Below, piece by piece: positions 36,094 to 46,620 of a stretch of DNA of 64,000 bases. The notes beneath the pieces are model-generated. The model did no database searches. It was not told the DNA's origin and was given only the letters and a program-made list of their open reading frames with translations. Both the position numbers and the translations under genes were made by a program. The stretch lies in the NCBI GenBank assembly GCA_002914805.1, contig JXTB01000103.1:121267-185266 (forward strand). Reading direction: 5' to 3'. How positions within the stretch are numbered: the stretch's first letter is position 1; every line of letters starts with the position of its first letter. The DNA is from Parasponia andersonii. Lineage: Eukaryota > Streptophyta > Magnoliopsida > Rosales > Cannabaceae.

Positions 36094-38690
36094 ATGTTTT
36101 TGATATATGTTAAATTTGAGAAAATTTTGTATAAATTGCTTTATTCCTCTAATGTAGAACCAAAAGTCAAAGCTCCTTGTACCTTTGATGAACACTTTTC
36201 TGGAAGGGTCACTATAAAAAGAAGAACGGTAATGTCAAAGATTAAGGAGAGATTTGAGAAGTATGATTTGTTAGAGAGGGAAAAGCAATGCCCATTCAAA
36301 CAATTTTTTCTTGCTCCTTCAATGCAGGCATCGGGGGTACTTATACACCAACTATTATTAAGGAAGGTGAAATCCAAAAACCTGGCAAAGTTGTAGTTTT
36401 TCATTGGGGATAGCAACTTGAGATTCAGGCTTGGTGAGTTTGCCTTGATAACAGTGTTAAACTTTGACAAAGATCCAGATATTGTAAAGTACAAATCTAT
36501 GTCTAGTAGTATGAGGCTCAAGGAGATATACCTGAATAATGAAGCTAATGTGAGATCCAGTGAATTAGAAGTTGCATTTCTAAATTGTGAAGAGAAGGAG
36601 GACATATGAAAATTGGGGTTTGTGCTACTTGGTAGATGGGCTCTTGATGGCACAAGAGTTAAGCACCAAAATTCTGATGAATATGTACTCTTTTGTGAAG
36701 AATAAGAAGCATTTTTTTTAATTATCTATGGGGAAGGTGATCTTACGAGAGAACTTTGCTAGTTTGAATAAGGACATGATGCATTAGAGGAAAAACTTCC
36801 TTCAGAAGATGAAAAAGAAAAAGAAAGCGAAGGAAGCTTAATACACGGTCTATGAGTTTAGTATTACTTTACAATATTGGGTTTATGAGGCTATCCCCAA
36901 GCTTACTAGTGCATTTTCAAAGATTTTTGGTATCAAATCCCGAGGATGCTATCATAGATAAGCAATAAAATACCATCAGTGAAGGATTGTATTGATGTAT
37001 TTAAGATTAAGAAAGTAAGTCCAAAAAATTAATTCTATTCAATATAATTAATTTTATAAATTCATAAGTTGATTAAACTTTATTTTGAACTATTTTGCAG
37101 CTTGTCACAAAGGCGTTATTGAATCCACGAAAGACTGATAAAGAATTCTATGAACATATATATCATGATCCACAACATAATTTCGGTAGTACTGGAGTTG
37201 AGGAGGAGGGAATTGATGTTAAGGACGAGGACGAGAAAAAGAAGGAGGCTACTAAAGCAAAATAAGTTGCAGAGGAGGCATGCACTTTGATGCTACAACA
37301 AACGAAGTGAAGGCTGACATCGCTGAGTTGACGGCAAACCAGACTGAACTAAAGGTGAACCAGGTGATTGTCAACGATAAACTTGATAGGTTATTGAAGA
37401 TGATGGAGGAAATTGAAGCACATCGACAGCTAATTAGTTCTGATTTTGAGGCCACCCAATCAGATGTCCTTCCTCAAGAGTATCAGTAAGGTGAAGATAT
37501 TGCCATATGGATTCCAACTAAGGAGCACACTCCTAAAGGGCAACAAACTCTAGGAGTGAAAGATGTACAACCAACTGAGGTGGCTACAGTTAAGTTTGGC
37601 AGGAAGAAAAGGGTCGCCCAATAATCCAAGAGACTCATTGACTACACTAATCCATCAAATAAGAAGTTCAAGTTTAATAATCTATGCAAACCAAACCCAT
37701 TCTAGAAAATTGAAAAAAAAAACACAATTTGATACATTTAGGATATGGCTTGCAGGACTTATTAATAACCGAAAATCAATCCAGTTTCCCACTAGTGCTA
37801 CTACTATTGGATTCTTCTTTGATCTGCGAACTCGTTAGAAATGGCTTTCAGATGAGATTATTAGATTTATAATTAAAATTTTCTTTGTTCATTTTGAAAT
37901 CTTTTTCTATATTGACTTAAAAGCTAGTGTATTCTCTCCATTTACAGCATATTGATACGGCTTTTCAGTTGATACGAGAACGTTTTTGACTTTTCCCAAA
38001 AACTTATAGAAAGAAGGTTGCCCTTGCGAACATGGTCTACATTGCATACATGAATGGTCGGTGGAATACATTCCGAAAAACCTCCAATAAGGCGAAGTTT
38101 AAGTATAATGACCAGCTTACTGACTATGCTAAAGAAGATCCAGATAATTTTCAACATGGCTGGGAGGATGTTGATAAAGTTTACTATCCCTTGAACATCA
38201 GTTCAAATCATTGGGTTTTTATACAGATAAATCTTTCTGCATATATGTTCATGGTATATGACTCTAACCAAGCATTGTATGATGATACTCGTGTCGAGGA
38301 AGCCATGCGTCTAACAATAGAGATGTTGCCATACTTTCTACTGAATGTAGAAGGAGTCGCTGATCGCGATGATCTTGATTTAACTACAATGATGAAACCT
38401 CATGATTTTGATTTTAGAAGGTTACCTCTCGATGCAGTGCCATAAACAGCGAAGAGGTAATTTAATACAATATAAGGATATTAACAAACATTTCTTCAAT
38501 TGGTTATTTGACACTAACTAGATTTATTTGCATTTGCAGTGGAGATTGCAGCGTTTTTATTGTAAAGTACTTCGAATGTCTGTTAGCCGATATTCTAGTG
38601 TTTGATATTGTTGATGATGTTATGCAGCATTCAAGAGACAAATTATGTGTAGATTTATTCTAGCAGAAAATAGAGCCATAGGTGTATATT
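36094..38690 (+). pseudogene. DUF1985 + Ulp1 (C48) cysteine protease gene of a MULE, with nonsense mutations
   Basis: The N-terminal part (about 36160-36950) matches the DUF1985 region of plant transposon Ulp1 genes: FFIGDSNLRFRLGEFALITV, LLGRWALDG, ITLQYWVYEAIPKL. A coiled-coil-like Glu/Lys stretch follows (37280-37489). The C-terminal protease domain (about 37950-38668) has all three catalytic residues: His in SSNHWVF (38209), Asp in VYDSNQ (38260) and, after an intron (about 38449-38537, gaagag/gtaatt to ttgcag/t), Cys in SGDCSVFIVK (38547). In-frame stops stand where TGG (36391-36393), CGA-like (TGA near 36607) and CAA-like (TAA near 36703 and 38443) codons are expected. Ulp1 proteases process or remove SUMO. 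This copy cannot make the full protein. Exon borders other than the last intron are not certain. Confidence 0.8.
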
Positions 38691-38852
38691 ATTAATTTTT
38701 GTATAGTGGTTAGTTTTGCTCATTTATGTAAATAATTTTGTTTGGGACGGAGTAGTCGATGCATTATGTATGTATTATATTACTGTGCATACTCAGGTTA
38801 AAATTTGAAGTCAAAATGAATGAGATATAATTCAGTTTTTTAACTAGAGTCG

Positions 38853-39322
38853 AAATTCGATATAATTCATCACTGTTTTCGATGAACTTTCAATGTATTT
38901 CAATGACTTTTCGATGAATTTTCAATCCACGCGACTACATATAAAATAGTCGAATTCGATGCAATTCGACACTATGTTCAATGCGATTTTGATGCATTTT
39001 CAATGATTTTCGATTCACACAACTTAAAAGTGTAAACGTATAAAATAGTAAAATTCGATATAATTTGTCACTTTTTTATGCAACTTCGATGGATTTTCAA
39101 GAATTTTTCGATTCATGCAATTTAAAAAGTATAGACATATAAAATAGTAGAATTCGATATAATTCGAAAATTTATTAATGCAATTTCGATGAATTTTTGA
39201 GGATTTTTCTATTCACGCAACTTTAAAAGTGCAGACAAATAAAATAGTCGAATTCGATGTAATTCATCACATTTCAATGCAATTTTGATATATTTTCGAT
39301 GATTTTTCGAATATTGCAATTT
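38853..39322. repeat. Five tandem 100-bp units between the convergent MULE genes
   Basis: Successive aattcgat(a/g) words fall at about 38853, 38953, 39053, 39151 and 39251, so the period is very close to 100 bp. Each unit ends with an ataaaatagt(c/a) word and carries one or two TTTCGATG/TTCGATT words. The array separates the 3' end of the Ulp1 gene (+) from the 3' end of mudrA (-). The last unit is partial. Confidence 0.9.
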
Positions 39323-39479
39323 TTTATAACATTATACCATTACAATAAAGTAAATAATATTCCAAACGTATTCCAACTAAAATATTTAAATTATTCATTA
39401 CAATGTTATACTTAAAATTCAGAAATTAAAATGATAAAATTAATAGTACAAAATTCTCAAGATACCTTATTTGTTGTTT

Positions 39480-41570
39480 ATGCTTGTGTTGATACTTTAT
39501 TTGAAGCTGTTGGCATTATGTACCTACAAATTGTCCGATTATGGCCTTTTTCCCTGCAACGGCTATAATGGTGTTGCATTTTGATCTTCTCCCTTTTCGA
39601 CTTTCTATATTTTGTTTTCGGTCAGCCAACTTTTGATTTATAAGGAGGTGGTTCCACCACACGTCTGTTAATATCATCAGGTACGTCCCATTCTTTTTTA
39701 TTTCCCACTAGATATATAGTCTCTGCATATGAGTGCAGCCATGCATCGATTGTATAATACCGGGAACATAAGGAGTATGGATTGATGCGTCGACTCAGAG
39801 TGGCCGCCAATGCATGCGTACATCGCAGACCTGTTAAATCAAACCTCCTACAACTACAAGTCTTTGTCTGTAAGTTAGCAATGGCTTAATCCTTGATCTT
39901 GATCTTCTCAAAATGATGAAAAAAGTCACTCATCCGATAAGATTTTGCCGTCAAGAAATCTTCACTATGGCAATGATCAGTCTTAAATTTTGCTTGGATA
40001 TTCATACCAATATGATGTATACAAGTTCCGTCGTGTGCTTCACGGAACACAGTCAGCAATGCATTTGCAATACTTAGGTGTCAGTCCAATACAAAGACCA
40101 AGTTCTCAACGTCTCTAATTGCTTCATTTAATTTCACAATAAAATATATCCAGGAGTCGTTATTCTCTGAGTCGACTGCTCCATATGTAACATGATACAA
40201 CTGCCTGTCTGCATCTTATGCAATCGCAGCCAACATCGTCCTTCCACAATTTGTTTTTAAGAAGGATCCATCCACATACAGCACGGGACAGCATGCTACT
40301 CTAAAGTCTTAAATATATGTACTTAGTGACATGAAGAAATACTTGAAACGTCCCATCTCATCGGTCTCTAAATGTGTTATTATTCGTAGATTAGTCTTCT
40401 CTAACATATATAGGTAAGATGACATCTTTTGGTATGAACTATCTAATGTTCCCCTCACATATAGAAGTGTCTTTCCCTACATCTCTATGCCTTTTCATAT
40501 GTCATGTTAATCCCATAGTCTTTAGAGAAATCGTTGATAATTGATCGAGGGGCATAATTAGGATTAGCTGGATTTGTATACTTTTTCTTAATGCAATGTC
40601 TAATAACCCATGTTGCTGCTTGTCTATTATCCTTATGCCTTATTGCCAACGAACATGTGTGTTTAGACACATTTCTTCGCACTTCAAACATGTCAGATTG
40701 TTCCATCTTTCTAGCTCACAACCATCACGTACAATTGTCGTCTATACATATTATAAATTAGCAGTCTTTACCTGACTTTTTCACCTTGAACTCAAAATTA
40801 GACTTCATTGCATGTAAGTACAGCTTCAACTTCAAGTCTTCCTTATTCTCCAAAAGTTGACCAATCACGATTTTCACTGAATTAAAAGATCCAGCGAACA
40901 AGTTGTTAGGGGTTCCCTGCAGTAATTCTCCCTCTGAAAATAGGAAAGCACTCCACTTCACTGCATTATCTACTATTCTTACTCTACGTACTCAACTACT
41001 TGAAGTCCTTGGTGTTGTCGTTGGAGTCTTAAGTACATAATCAAAGCATTTCTTTAACTCTTCTGGATGCATATTTTTCACACCAAAACCCCAATTATAG
41101 TAGTTGTCACTATCATCCCTTTTCGGTGGACATATTTCTGGAGGACACGATGCCACTGCAGGTGGAGTTGGATCTACCTCTTAGTCATTTATTTTCTCTG
41201 CACCTATTTCAGGCACAAATAAAGTATTTTAACTACAACTCTTACCCATAGGTCTCAACTTCGATAAAATGGACAAACATAAAGGAATATGATTCTGAAT
41301 AAAGTAAAATATCTCTTTAGGCTAAAGTTCTAAGTTACTATCACTAGTAATCTTCATTGGAGGAATAGGGATTCCATCTCCACCACTATATTTATAAACA
41401 ACCTTAAGTTCTAAATCAAAACGATTTTTATCAACTCCAATCACCTCATATAGTTTATCTACAAGAGTCACAAAAGTTATACATTTCCATACACCCATGG
41501 CCTTACTTTCTTTAGCAATATAAGACCATAATATTTTCTCTAACGGAAACATCCATTCACTGTTATACAA
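39480..41570 (-). pseudogene. mudrA-type MULE transposase, decayed
   Basis: Read on the minus strand. The N-terminal region (41570-41322) has MYNSEWMFPLEKILWSYIAK and a Pro-rich tail. At 40706-40485 is the MuDR region (HTCSLAIRHKDNRQAATWVI). The start of the catalytic domain lies at about 40310-40090, with VLYVDGSFLKT, LYHVTYGAVDSENNDSW and ENLVFVLD; the first two acidic positions are visible. A deletion then removes the third acidic residue and joins to a SWIM zinc finger (CSCRRFDLTGLRCTHALAA, about 39870-39820), followed by VGRPKTKYRKS and a zinc knuckle CREKGHNRTIC (about 39560-39525). At least two in-frame stops lie in the catalytic part. The protein would have cut and moved the element; this copy cannot. 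Confidence 0.85.
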
Positions 41571-41694
41571 AATTATGATATTGAAATGTGGCTCTGTAGA
41601 TGAAACAGAAAAAAGAAATCAGATTCATCTGGTATGCAAAATCAACATATATATCATAAAATGTAAAAAGAAGAATCTATATTTTCTAGCCATC

Positions 41695-41875
41695 GAAAAT
41701 TGGTCGAAATGAGCTTGAATATAATCAAAATACATTGAAATTGATCGAAAGAAAAATAATTGAAATAATCATCGAAAATAGGTTGAAATTTCGACTATCA
41801 TCAAATTATAGTCGAGAAATTCCTACGTCTCAGATTTTATCGAAATATGGTCGAAATGACCTCAAAAATTCGATG
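41695..41875 (-). promoter_or_regulatory. TTTCGAY motif array, right (inverse orientation)
   Basis: Six RTCGAAA words (the inverse of TTTCGAY) occur in 180 bp upstream of mudrA, for example catcgaaaattggtcgaaat. Relative to the element, this array points inward from the right end as the left array points inward from the left end. One TTTCGAC is on the opposite strand. Confidence 0.6.
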
Positions 41876-42215
41876 TTTATCGTAAAACAGACTTATTTTT
41901 TTCTAGAATTTTACAAATATTTCTAGAAAATGACTTATAATGTATAAATTATGTTCGTAACATATCAATACTCAGTTAAAAACTATTTTAAATAATACCA
42001 TAATATTTAAACACATAAATTACGTACTCATTTTATGGATTTCTGTCCTCATTTTTATTGCAAGTATTTTTTCAACTTCTATCATTTTTTTTTCTGCTCT
42101 TAGAATTTCAGTTCTTTAGATAATGTGAAAATTTCAACAATAAAATTAGAATAAAGATCGTAAAGATATAAAAAGAAAAATGAGGAGCTACAACTAAACT
42201 AAAGAAGAGACCAGC

Positions 42216-42228
42216 GGTATATATCTTA
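42216..42228 (+). promoter_or_regulatory. Possible TATA box upstream of the PPR gene, inside the MULE end
   Basis: ggtatatatcttataaaac lies about 105 bp before the PPR start codon and within the last 50 bp of the MULE as bounded here. If used, transcription of the PPR gene would begin in or next to transposon DNA. In AT-rich DNA such words are common, so support is weak. Confidence 0.3.
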
Positions 42229-42329
42229 TAAAACTAAAATTTTTATCAAGAAAAACAGAGGAGTAAAAATATGCCTAATACTATCCATATTTAACCTAAA
42301 ACTCACCCATTCCGGATTTAAAATTTAAA

Positions 42330-44288
42330 ATGAAACAACAAGTTAACCCCCAGCTGTTGTTGCTGCTGCTGCCGCGATTTCAAGAGATGAAATCCCAAAT
42401 CCTCACCTCAAGACCTTCTTCTACTCTTACTGGTACTAATCTTTCTCTCTCTGCTCCCTTAATTACCCTTTTCACTATCCAATTTCGTTCTCATTATTCA
42501 GACACTAGGTATGATAATCATAATCATAACGATAGACGAAATTTGGAGAAACTGGTTCATTCTAGTTGTAAATCTGGGAAGCTTGAGTTAGATGAGGCTT
42601 TGGGTTTTTTCGATTCCCTTATTAGGACCCGACCTCTGCCTTCCATTTTCGCTTTTAATCTCTTATTTGGGGCTCTCTCCAACAACAACCATTGTCCCGC
42701 TGTTGTCTCTATGTATAGACAGTCTATGAATTGCTCTCATCATTTCCGACCTGATGTCTGTACCATGAATACCGTAATCAAATGTCTATGTCGACTAAAA
42801 AAAGTCGACTTAAGCTTCTCTGTTTTAGCAACTCTCTACAAGCACGGCCTTCAACCTGATGCTCATACGCTGAATACTCTCCTTCACGGGCTGTGCACGC
42901 AAGGCTCCATGGTTGCAGCAATGGAGTTGTTCCAGGATATACTTGACAAGAAACACCCATTTGATGTATTTACTTATGCCACTATCATTAATGGGTTTTG
43001 TAAGGCTGGGAAAACTAGCAAGGCATTTAAGCTGCTTAAGAGGATTTATGACGATAAGAGGATTAGACCTTCTGTGGACTGTTTTAATCCAATCATTGAC
43101 AGTCTTTATAAAGACGGACGAACTGATAAGGCCTTGAGCTTGTTTCAAGATATGATCGAGCTTGGTGTTGTACCAAATGTCGTCACTTATAACTCCTTGG
43201 TTCACGGCTTGTGCAAATTTGGTCGATGGAAAGAGGCTCAGAGATACCTACTTGATATGCTTCATCGTGGGATTTCACCTGATGTACAAACTTACAGTGT
43301 GCTAATTGATTCTCTCTGCAAGGAAGATAAGATTGAAGAAGCAATTTCACTACTCGAGTTGATGATCAGAGAAGGTGTAGAACCTGATGTCGTCACCTTC
43401 AATTCTCTAATTTCTGCTTTGTGCAAGTCTAGTCGATCGGACGAAGCGGCGCAATTCCTAGAAAATATGACCAGTCGTGGAATCTCTCCTAATATTGTTA
43501 CGTATAATGCTATGTTAGATTCTTTGTGCAAAGAAGGAAGAGCTAGAAAGGCACTTGATCTTATGGAAGCAATGATTGATAGAGGTGTATTACCCAATGC
43601 TTTCACCTACAACACTTTAATCCATGGGTTGTGTCGTTCAAACCAATGGAGAGAAGCTATTGATTTGCTAGATAGAATGAAGGATCACAATGTTTCACCA
43701 AATGTGGTAACATTTAGTATTCTAATAGATGCTCTTTGCAAGATGAGAAGAATGGAAGAAGCCATTGCAATGTTCAATCTAATGTTCCAAAGAGATATAA
43801 GGCCAGACGTCGTCACTTACACCTCTTTACTAAATGGATTGTGTCGTTCAGGTGAAGTTGTAAAAGCTGAAGCTTTGTTTGATAAAATGGTGAGTCAAAA
43901 TATCTTTCCTGATATCTTAACACTGAATGTACTTATAAATGCTTATTCTGAGAAAGGCTTGATGGACAAGGCACAAAAATTATTTGATCGAATAATTGAA
44001 CTTGGTGGAGAGCCTGATCAAATTAATTACAGTACATTGATAAAGGGGTACTGTTTGCAAGGTAAAGTGGATCGGGCAAAGGATATCCTTGAAGAAATGG
44101 TGTCGAAGGGTGCTTTTCCCAATCTGCTTTCGTATAACACCTTGGTCGAAGCCTACATAAAGGTTAACAGAATAGATGTTGCTATAGTACTTCTTAAAGA
44201 CATGATCCAAATAGGATTGGTGCCCGATCATGTGACGCAAAATATGCTGACAATAATTCTTTCTGAAAGGGCTTTAGAGGATTTGTAA
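42330..44288 (+). CDS. P-class pentatricopeptide repeat protein, Rf-like
   Basis: An intronless gene of 652 codons. Residues 1 to about 60 are Leu/Ser/Arg-rich with few acidic residues, as in a mitochondrial targeting peptide (inference). A degenerate motif spans about 71-105, then 15 PPR motifs follow back to back: 106-142, then 35-residue units from 143 to 212, a 36-residue unit 213-248, and 35-residue units 249-633, with a partial unit 634-652. Typical cores are VVTYNSLVHGLCKFGR and VVTFSILIDALCKMRR. There is no E, DYW or SMR tail. This architecture and the lack of introns match the restorer-of-fertility-like clade, whose members bind mitochondrial transcripts and can block cytoplasmic male-sterility genes. 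A broken paralogue lies at 8243-12836. The ATG used is the first in frame; a MULE ends about 64 bp upstream. Whether it restores fertility is unknown. Confidence 0.92.
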   Translation: MKQQVNPQLLLLLLPRFQEMKSQILTSRPSSTLTGTNLSLSAPLITLFTIQFRSHYSDTRYDNHNHNDRRNLEKLVHSSCKSGKLELDEALGFFDSLIRTRPLPSIFAFNLLFGALSNNNHCPAVVSMYRQSMNCSHHFRPDVCTMNTVIKCLCRLKKVDLSFSVLATLYKHGLQPDAHTLNTLLHGLCTQGSMVAAMELFQDILDKKHPFDVFTYATIINGFCKAGKTSKAFKLLKRIYDDKRIRPSVDCFNPIIDSLYKDGRTDKALSLFQDMIELGVVPNVVTYNSLVHGLCKFGRWKEAQRYLLDMLHRGISPDVQTYSVLIDSLCKEDKIEEAISLLELMIREGVEPDVVTFNSLISALCKSSRSDEAAQFLENMTSRGISPNIVTYNAMLDSLCKEGRARKALDLMEAMIDRGVLPNAFTYNTLIHGLCRSNQWREAIDLLDRMKDHNVSPNVVTFSILIDALCKMRRMEEAIAMFNLMFQRDIRPDVVTYTSLLNGLCRSGEVVKAEALFDKMVSQNIFPDILTLNVLINAYSEKGLMDKAQKLFDRIIELGGEPDQINYSTLIKGYCLQGKVDRAKDILEEMVSKGAFPNLLSYNTLVEAYIKVNRIDVAIVLLKDMIQIGLVPDHVTQNMLTIILSERALEDL

Positions 44289-44526
44289 ACTTGTAACTCT
44301 TAGGCTTGTGATATCATGAGCTGATCTCAAGTTATATATTATTTCATTTCTTTTTTAGATAAATTAAACCCTTTTTTTTTTTTGCTTTAAGATATAGTAG
44401 TAAATACATTATAAGATTAATATAAGAAGGGGGAGGAGGGTGAGGTTCGATCCCCACGCCTCATACTCCTCAAAGAGGAGGTTTTCCACACGAGCTACAA
44501 GCGCGTGGTGATAAATTAAACCTTAT
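44289..44526. other. PPR 3' flank with a short repeat-like patch
   Basis: AT-rich flank after the PPR stop. A GC-rich patch at 44430-44510 (gaggttcgatccccacgcct, then gctacaagcgcgtgg) has the look of a dispersed repeat tail. It contains a GGTTCGA box-B-like word but no matching box A or tRNA fold. Confidence 0.4.
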
Positions 44527-46110
44527 CTATGCTCGAGGATATGAGATTGTTTGGTGATGAAGTGTGATTAGTTGTGTGCCTTCTATTATTTTGTTAAATT
44601 GTGCGAAGCCACTAAGTTAGTCTGCAGTTATCACAATGCTATATTATTGAGCTTTATTCTCTTTCCAGGTTGTGAAACTTGTACATGGATGGACCATGAA
44701 GTGTGAAATGCTTTATGTATACTGTTCTTGAAAACTGGGTGTTTCATGGACTAGAGCTCCTTTTTTTTTTTTTTTTAATTCGTTGAAGATGTACTAGAAC
44801 ACCTGAATTAGCTTCTCCCCGTGATTTTGGTTTTTCTGCTATATGTTTTTTTTTTTTTTAATTGTACTTTTACAATGGGTGTGTATATATAGTTCTTTTC
44901 AAATGAGCGTATGTATTTTGCACCTAATTTAACGACAGACGGGAATAGTGAACTCTTGGCATGCTGTTCCTACTTTTGCTCTGGTCTTCTCGAGAATGTT
45001 ATTACTTTTTTCACTATGTGGTGCAACTTTACAGTACAAAGGAATGATGCCAAAATCTTCGACTTGTAGAAGCTTGTGATTCGATGAAGTTATCTCGATT
45101 TAGTTTGTAATAAATTGTATTGTACACTTAGTGAACTCATGCTTTACATAGCTAGTTTCAACAATGTAAATGTCCATCTTTTGTTTATTTCTTTTTTTTT
45201 TTTTTTTAATCAATGAGCAAGTAAGATTGTCAAAGATACTTTTGCGTTTTGTCCAAAACAGACCTGCTAATGTTTTTTCTTTTTCCTTTTTTCTTTTTGG
45301 TTTTTTTCCCCTAAAAGGAGTAAACATTGCAAGAGGGTGGAAATTCCACATCTTATAATCCGGAACATTCCACGTCTTTACAATCCGGAGTGCTAAACAA
45401 TTTGAGATTAAGGAGAGAACAGAGTAGCTTTACTGCCTAAATTGCTCAAAATAATTATGAATACAAGTTGTAGGTATCTCGAATATAATACTCAAATCTG
45501 TAAATTAAATAAAAGAAACCTTTTAAATTCACAACTATACATTGGAATGGAAATAGGAAACGTTATAGGTGTGTAGGATACTCCTCTTTTTCCTCGAACA
45601 CAATCTCTCTATATATAAATGAACAATCTAGGCTACTGGTACCACTTGATGGTTAGGGGCACAACTTTCATGGCTTGGTGTAGCATTGTTGTTTAACTGC
45701 AAACACCACATTTGAACCAAATCCATAGCACAACTTTAGTTAATTTACTTTCTCAATGTCGTTTCTGTCGTTCGAATCTTCTTGGACGATTGTGATCCAC
45801 TACCAAGTGCAGCAGTAGCAGACTCAAAATATGTCAGTAGAGATATCCTATATCTTCTTCTCAGCTAGTTGGTTAATGGTTTTTGTTGAAACATGGTGTA
45901 AGTTTCTCCTACATCCTCCTTAAAACTTATGTCGTCCAACAAGTCATTCACGCTCTTCAGCTGACTCAAGCATCCAAGAACTTCTCCACAGATACCAAAA
46001 ACCAATCATGGGACTGCAGTTGCATCTTTTCCGCCATGTCAACAGCCTCATCGAAGCCATTGGAGGTTGGCTTTGCAATCATCTGGTTTTGTCTGCCATA
46101 TCATTATTAA
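44527..46110. repeat. Segmental duplicate of the DUF936 gene's 3' end and flank (left copy)
   Basis: Colinear matches with 52030-54380 and 54527-54545: gatgaagtgtgattagttgt; gctagtttcaacaatgtaaa; gtcaaagatactttt...gttttgtcc; tacattggaatgg; ggtaccacttgatggttagg; ttggcttggtg; aactgcaaacaccacatttg. The copy stops where the DUF936 exon-4 similarity ends. It lacks the 852-bp hAT element present in the other copy, so that element inserted afterwards. Confidence 0.85.
45745..46098 (-). pseudogene. Truncated duplicate of DUF936 exon 4
   Basis: On the minus strand this matches the last about 130 codons of the DUF936 gene at 53981 onward (for example ccatgtcaacagcctcatcg, agtcattcacgctcttcagc, gacgattgtgatccac). 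There are small deletions: one removes the part equivalent to about 54192-54250, and another joins ggttggctttgcaa to catctggttttg. The frame is broken by indels. There is no start, no DUF936 domain and no promoter, so it is non-coding. Confidence 0.85.
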
Positions 46111-46620
46111 ATAATTGTGCACGTATTTTGCACCTAATTGCTGATAGAGAACACAGTGAGCTCTTCTTTTGTCTGCTTTTTTATTTATTTATTATATATA
46201 TATATATATATATACTCTTTTGGTACTGTCTTTATTAATGACATTTGCAACATTATCTTCTATAGTTAGTAAAGCTTGGTAACTCACTTAATGAATGTCA
46301 GCCTTCTTGTTTTTAATTGAGTTATACTAAAAAATAAAGTTCTTGGAAAATGTTATTTCTTGTTTCACTATTCATGTAGAAAACACAGAATATGACGTAT
46401 TTGGTGTTAGTTCACCACCACCAAGCACCGCCAAAATCTTGGACTTGTCAAAGAGATTGAGATTGTTGATGAAAGTAAAAGCAAAAATTCCTGGCTTCGT
46501 TTGGTTAATAGATTGTATTAGTGAGAAGATAAAAGTTGGCCATCTTTTATTAGCTTCACTGAATCTTCATTTTGCATGTTGTAATAAATTGCACTACTAT
46601 ATAGTTTGCTTTTTTCTTTT
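46110..46620. repeat. Third, partial and diverged duplicate of the same flank
   Basis: It resembles 44905-45150 within the left copy: gcacgtattttgcacctaatt against gtatgtattttgcacctaat; gagaacacagtgagctctt against gggaatagtgaactctt; ccaaaatcttggacttgtca against ccaaaatcttcgacttgtag. A (TA)n tract lies at 46193-46213. The open frame 46343-46630 (+) is not recognised. Confidence 0.55.

Larger units (their letters stand above)
35253..42265. mobile_element. Non-TIR Mutator-like element (MULE) with DUF1985/Ulp1 and mudrA genes
   Basis: Two convergent genes, a DUF1985-Ulp1 protease gene (+) and a mudrA transposase gene (-), occupy the element. The word aaaatatgcct occurs at 35242-35252 and 42266-42276, a perfect 11-bp match consistent with a MULE target duplication (usually 9-11 bp). 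The ends just inside are not inverted copies of each other, fitting the non-TIR class. In Arabidopsis, Kaonashi MULEs are non-TIR and carry Ulp1-like genes. The three non-coding regions (after the left start, between the gene ends, and upstream of mudrA) are enriched in TTTCGAY. Both genes contain stops, so this copy is dead. The boundary call rests on the 11-bp word alone. Confidence 0.75.

Noticed and set aside
36141..36653. 170-codon open frame on the - strand
   Set aside because: Antisense to the DUF1985 region of the MULE gene, which has clear family landmarks on the + strand.
38853..39322. CRISPR-like regular array
   Set aside because: The 100-bp units adjoin with no unique spacers, and the setting is a plant transposon.
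44430..44510. tRNA gene or tRNA-derived SINE
   Set aside because: There is a GGTTCGA box-B-like word, but no box A at the right distance, no cloverleaf and no acceptor pairing.
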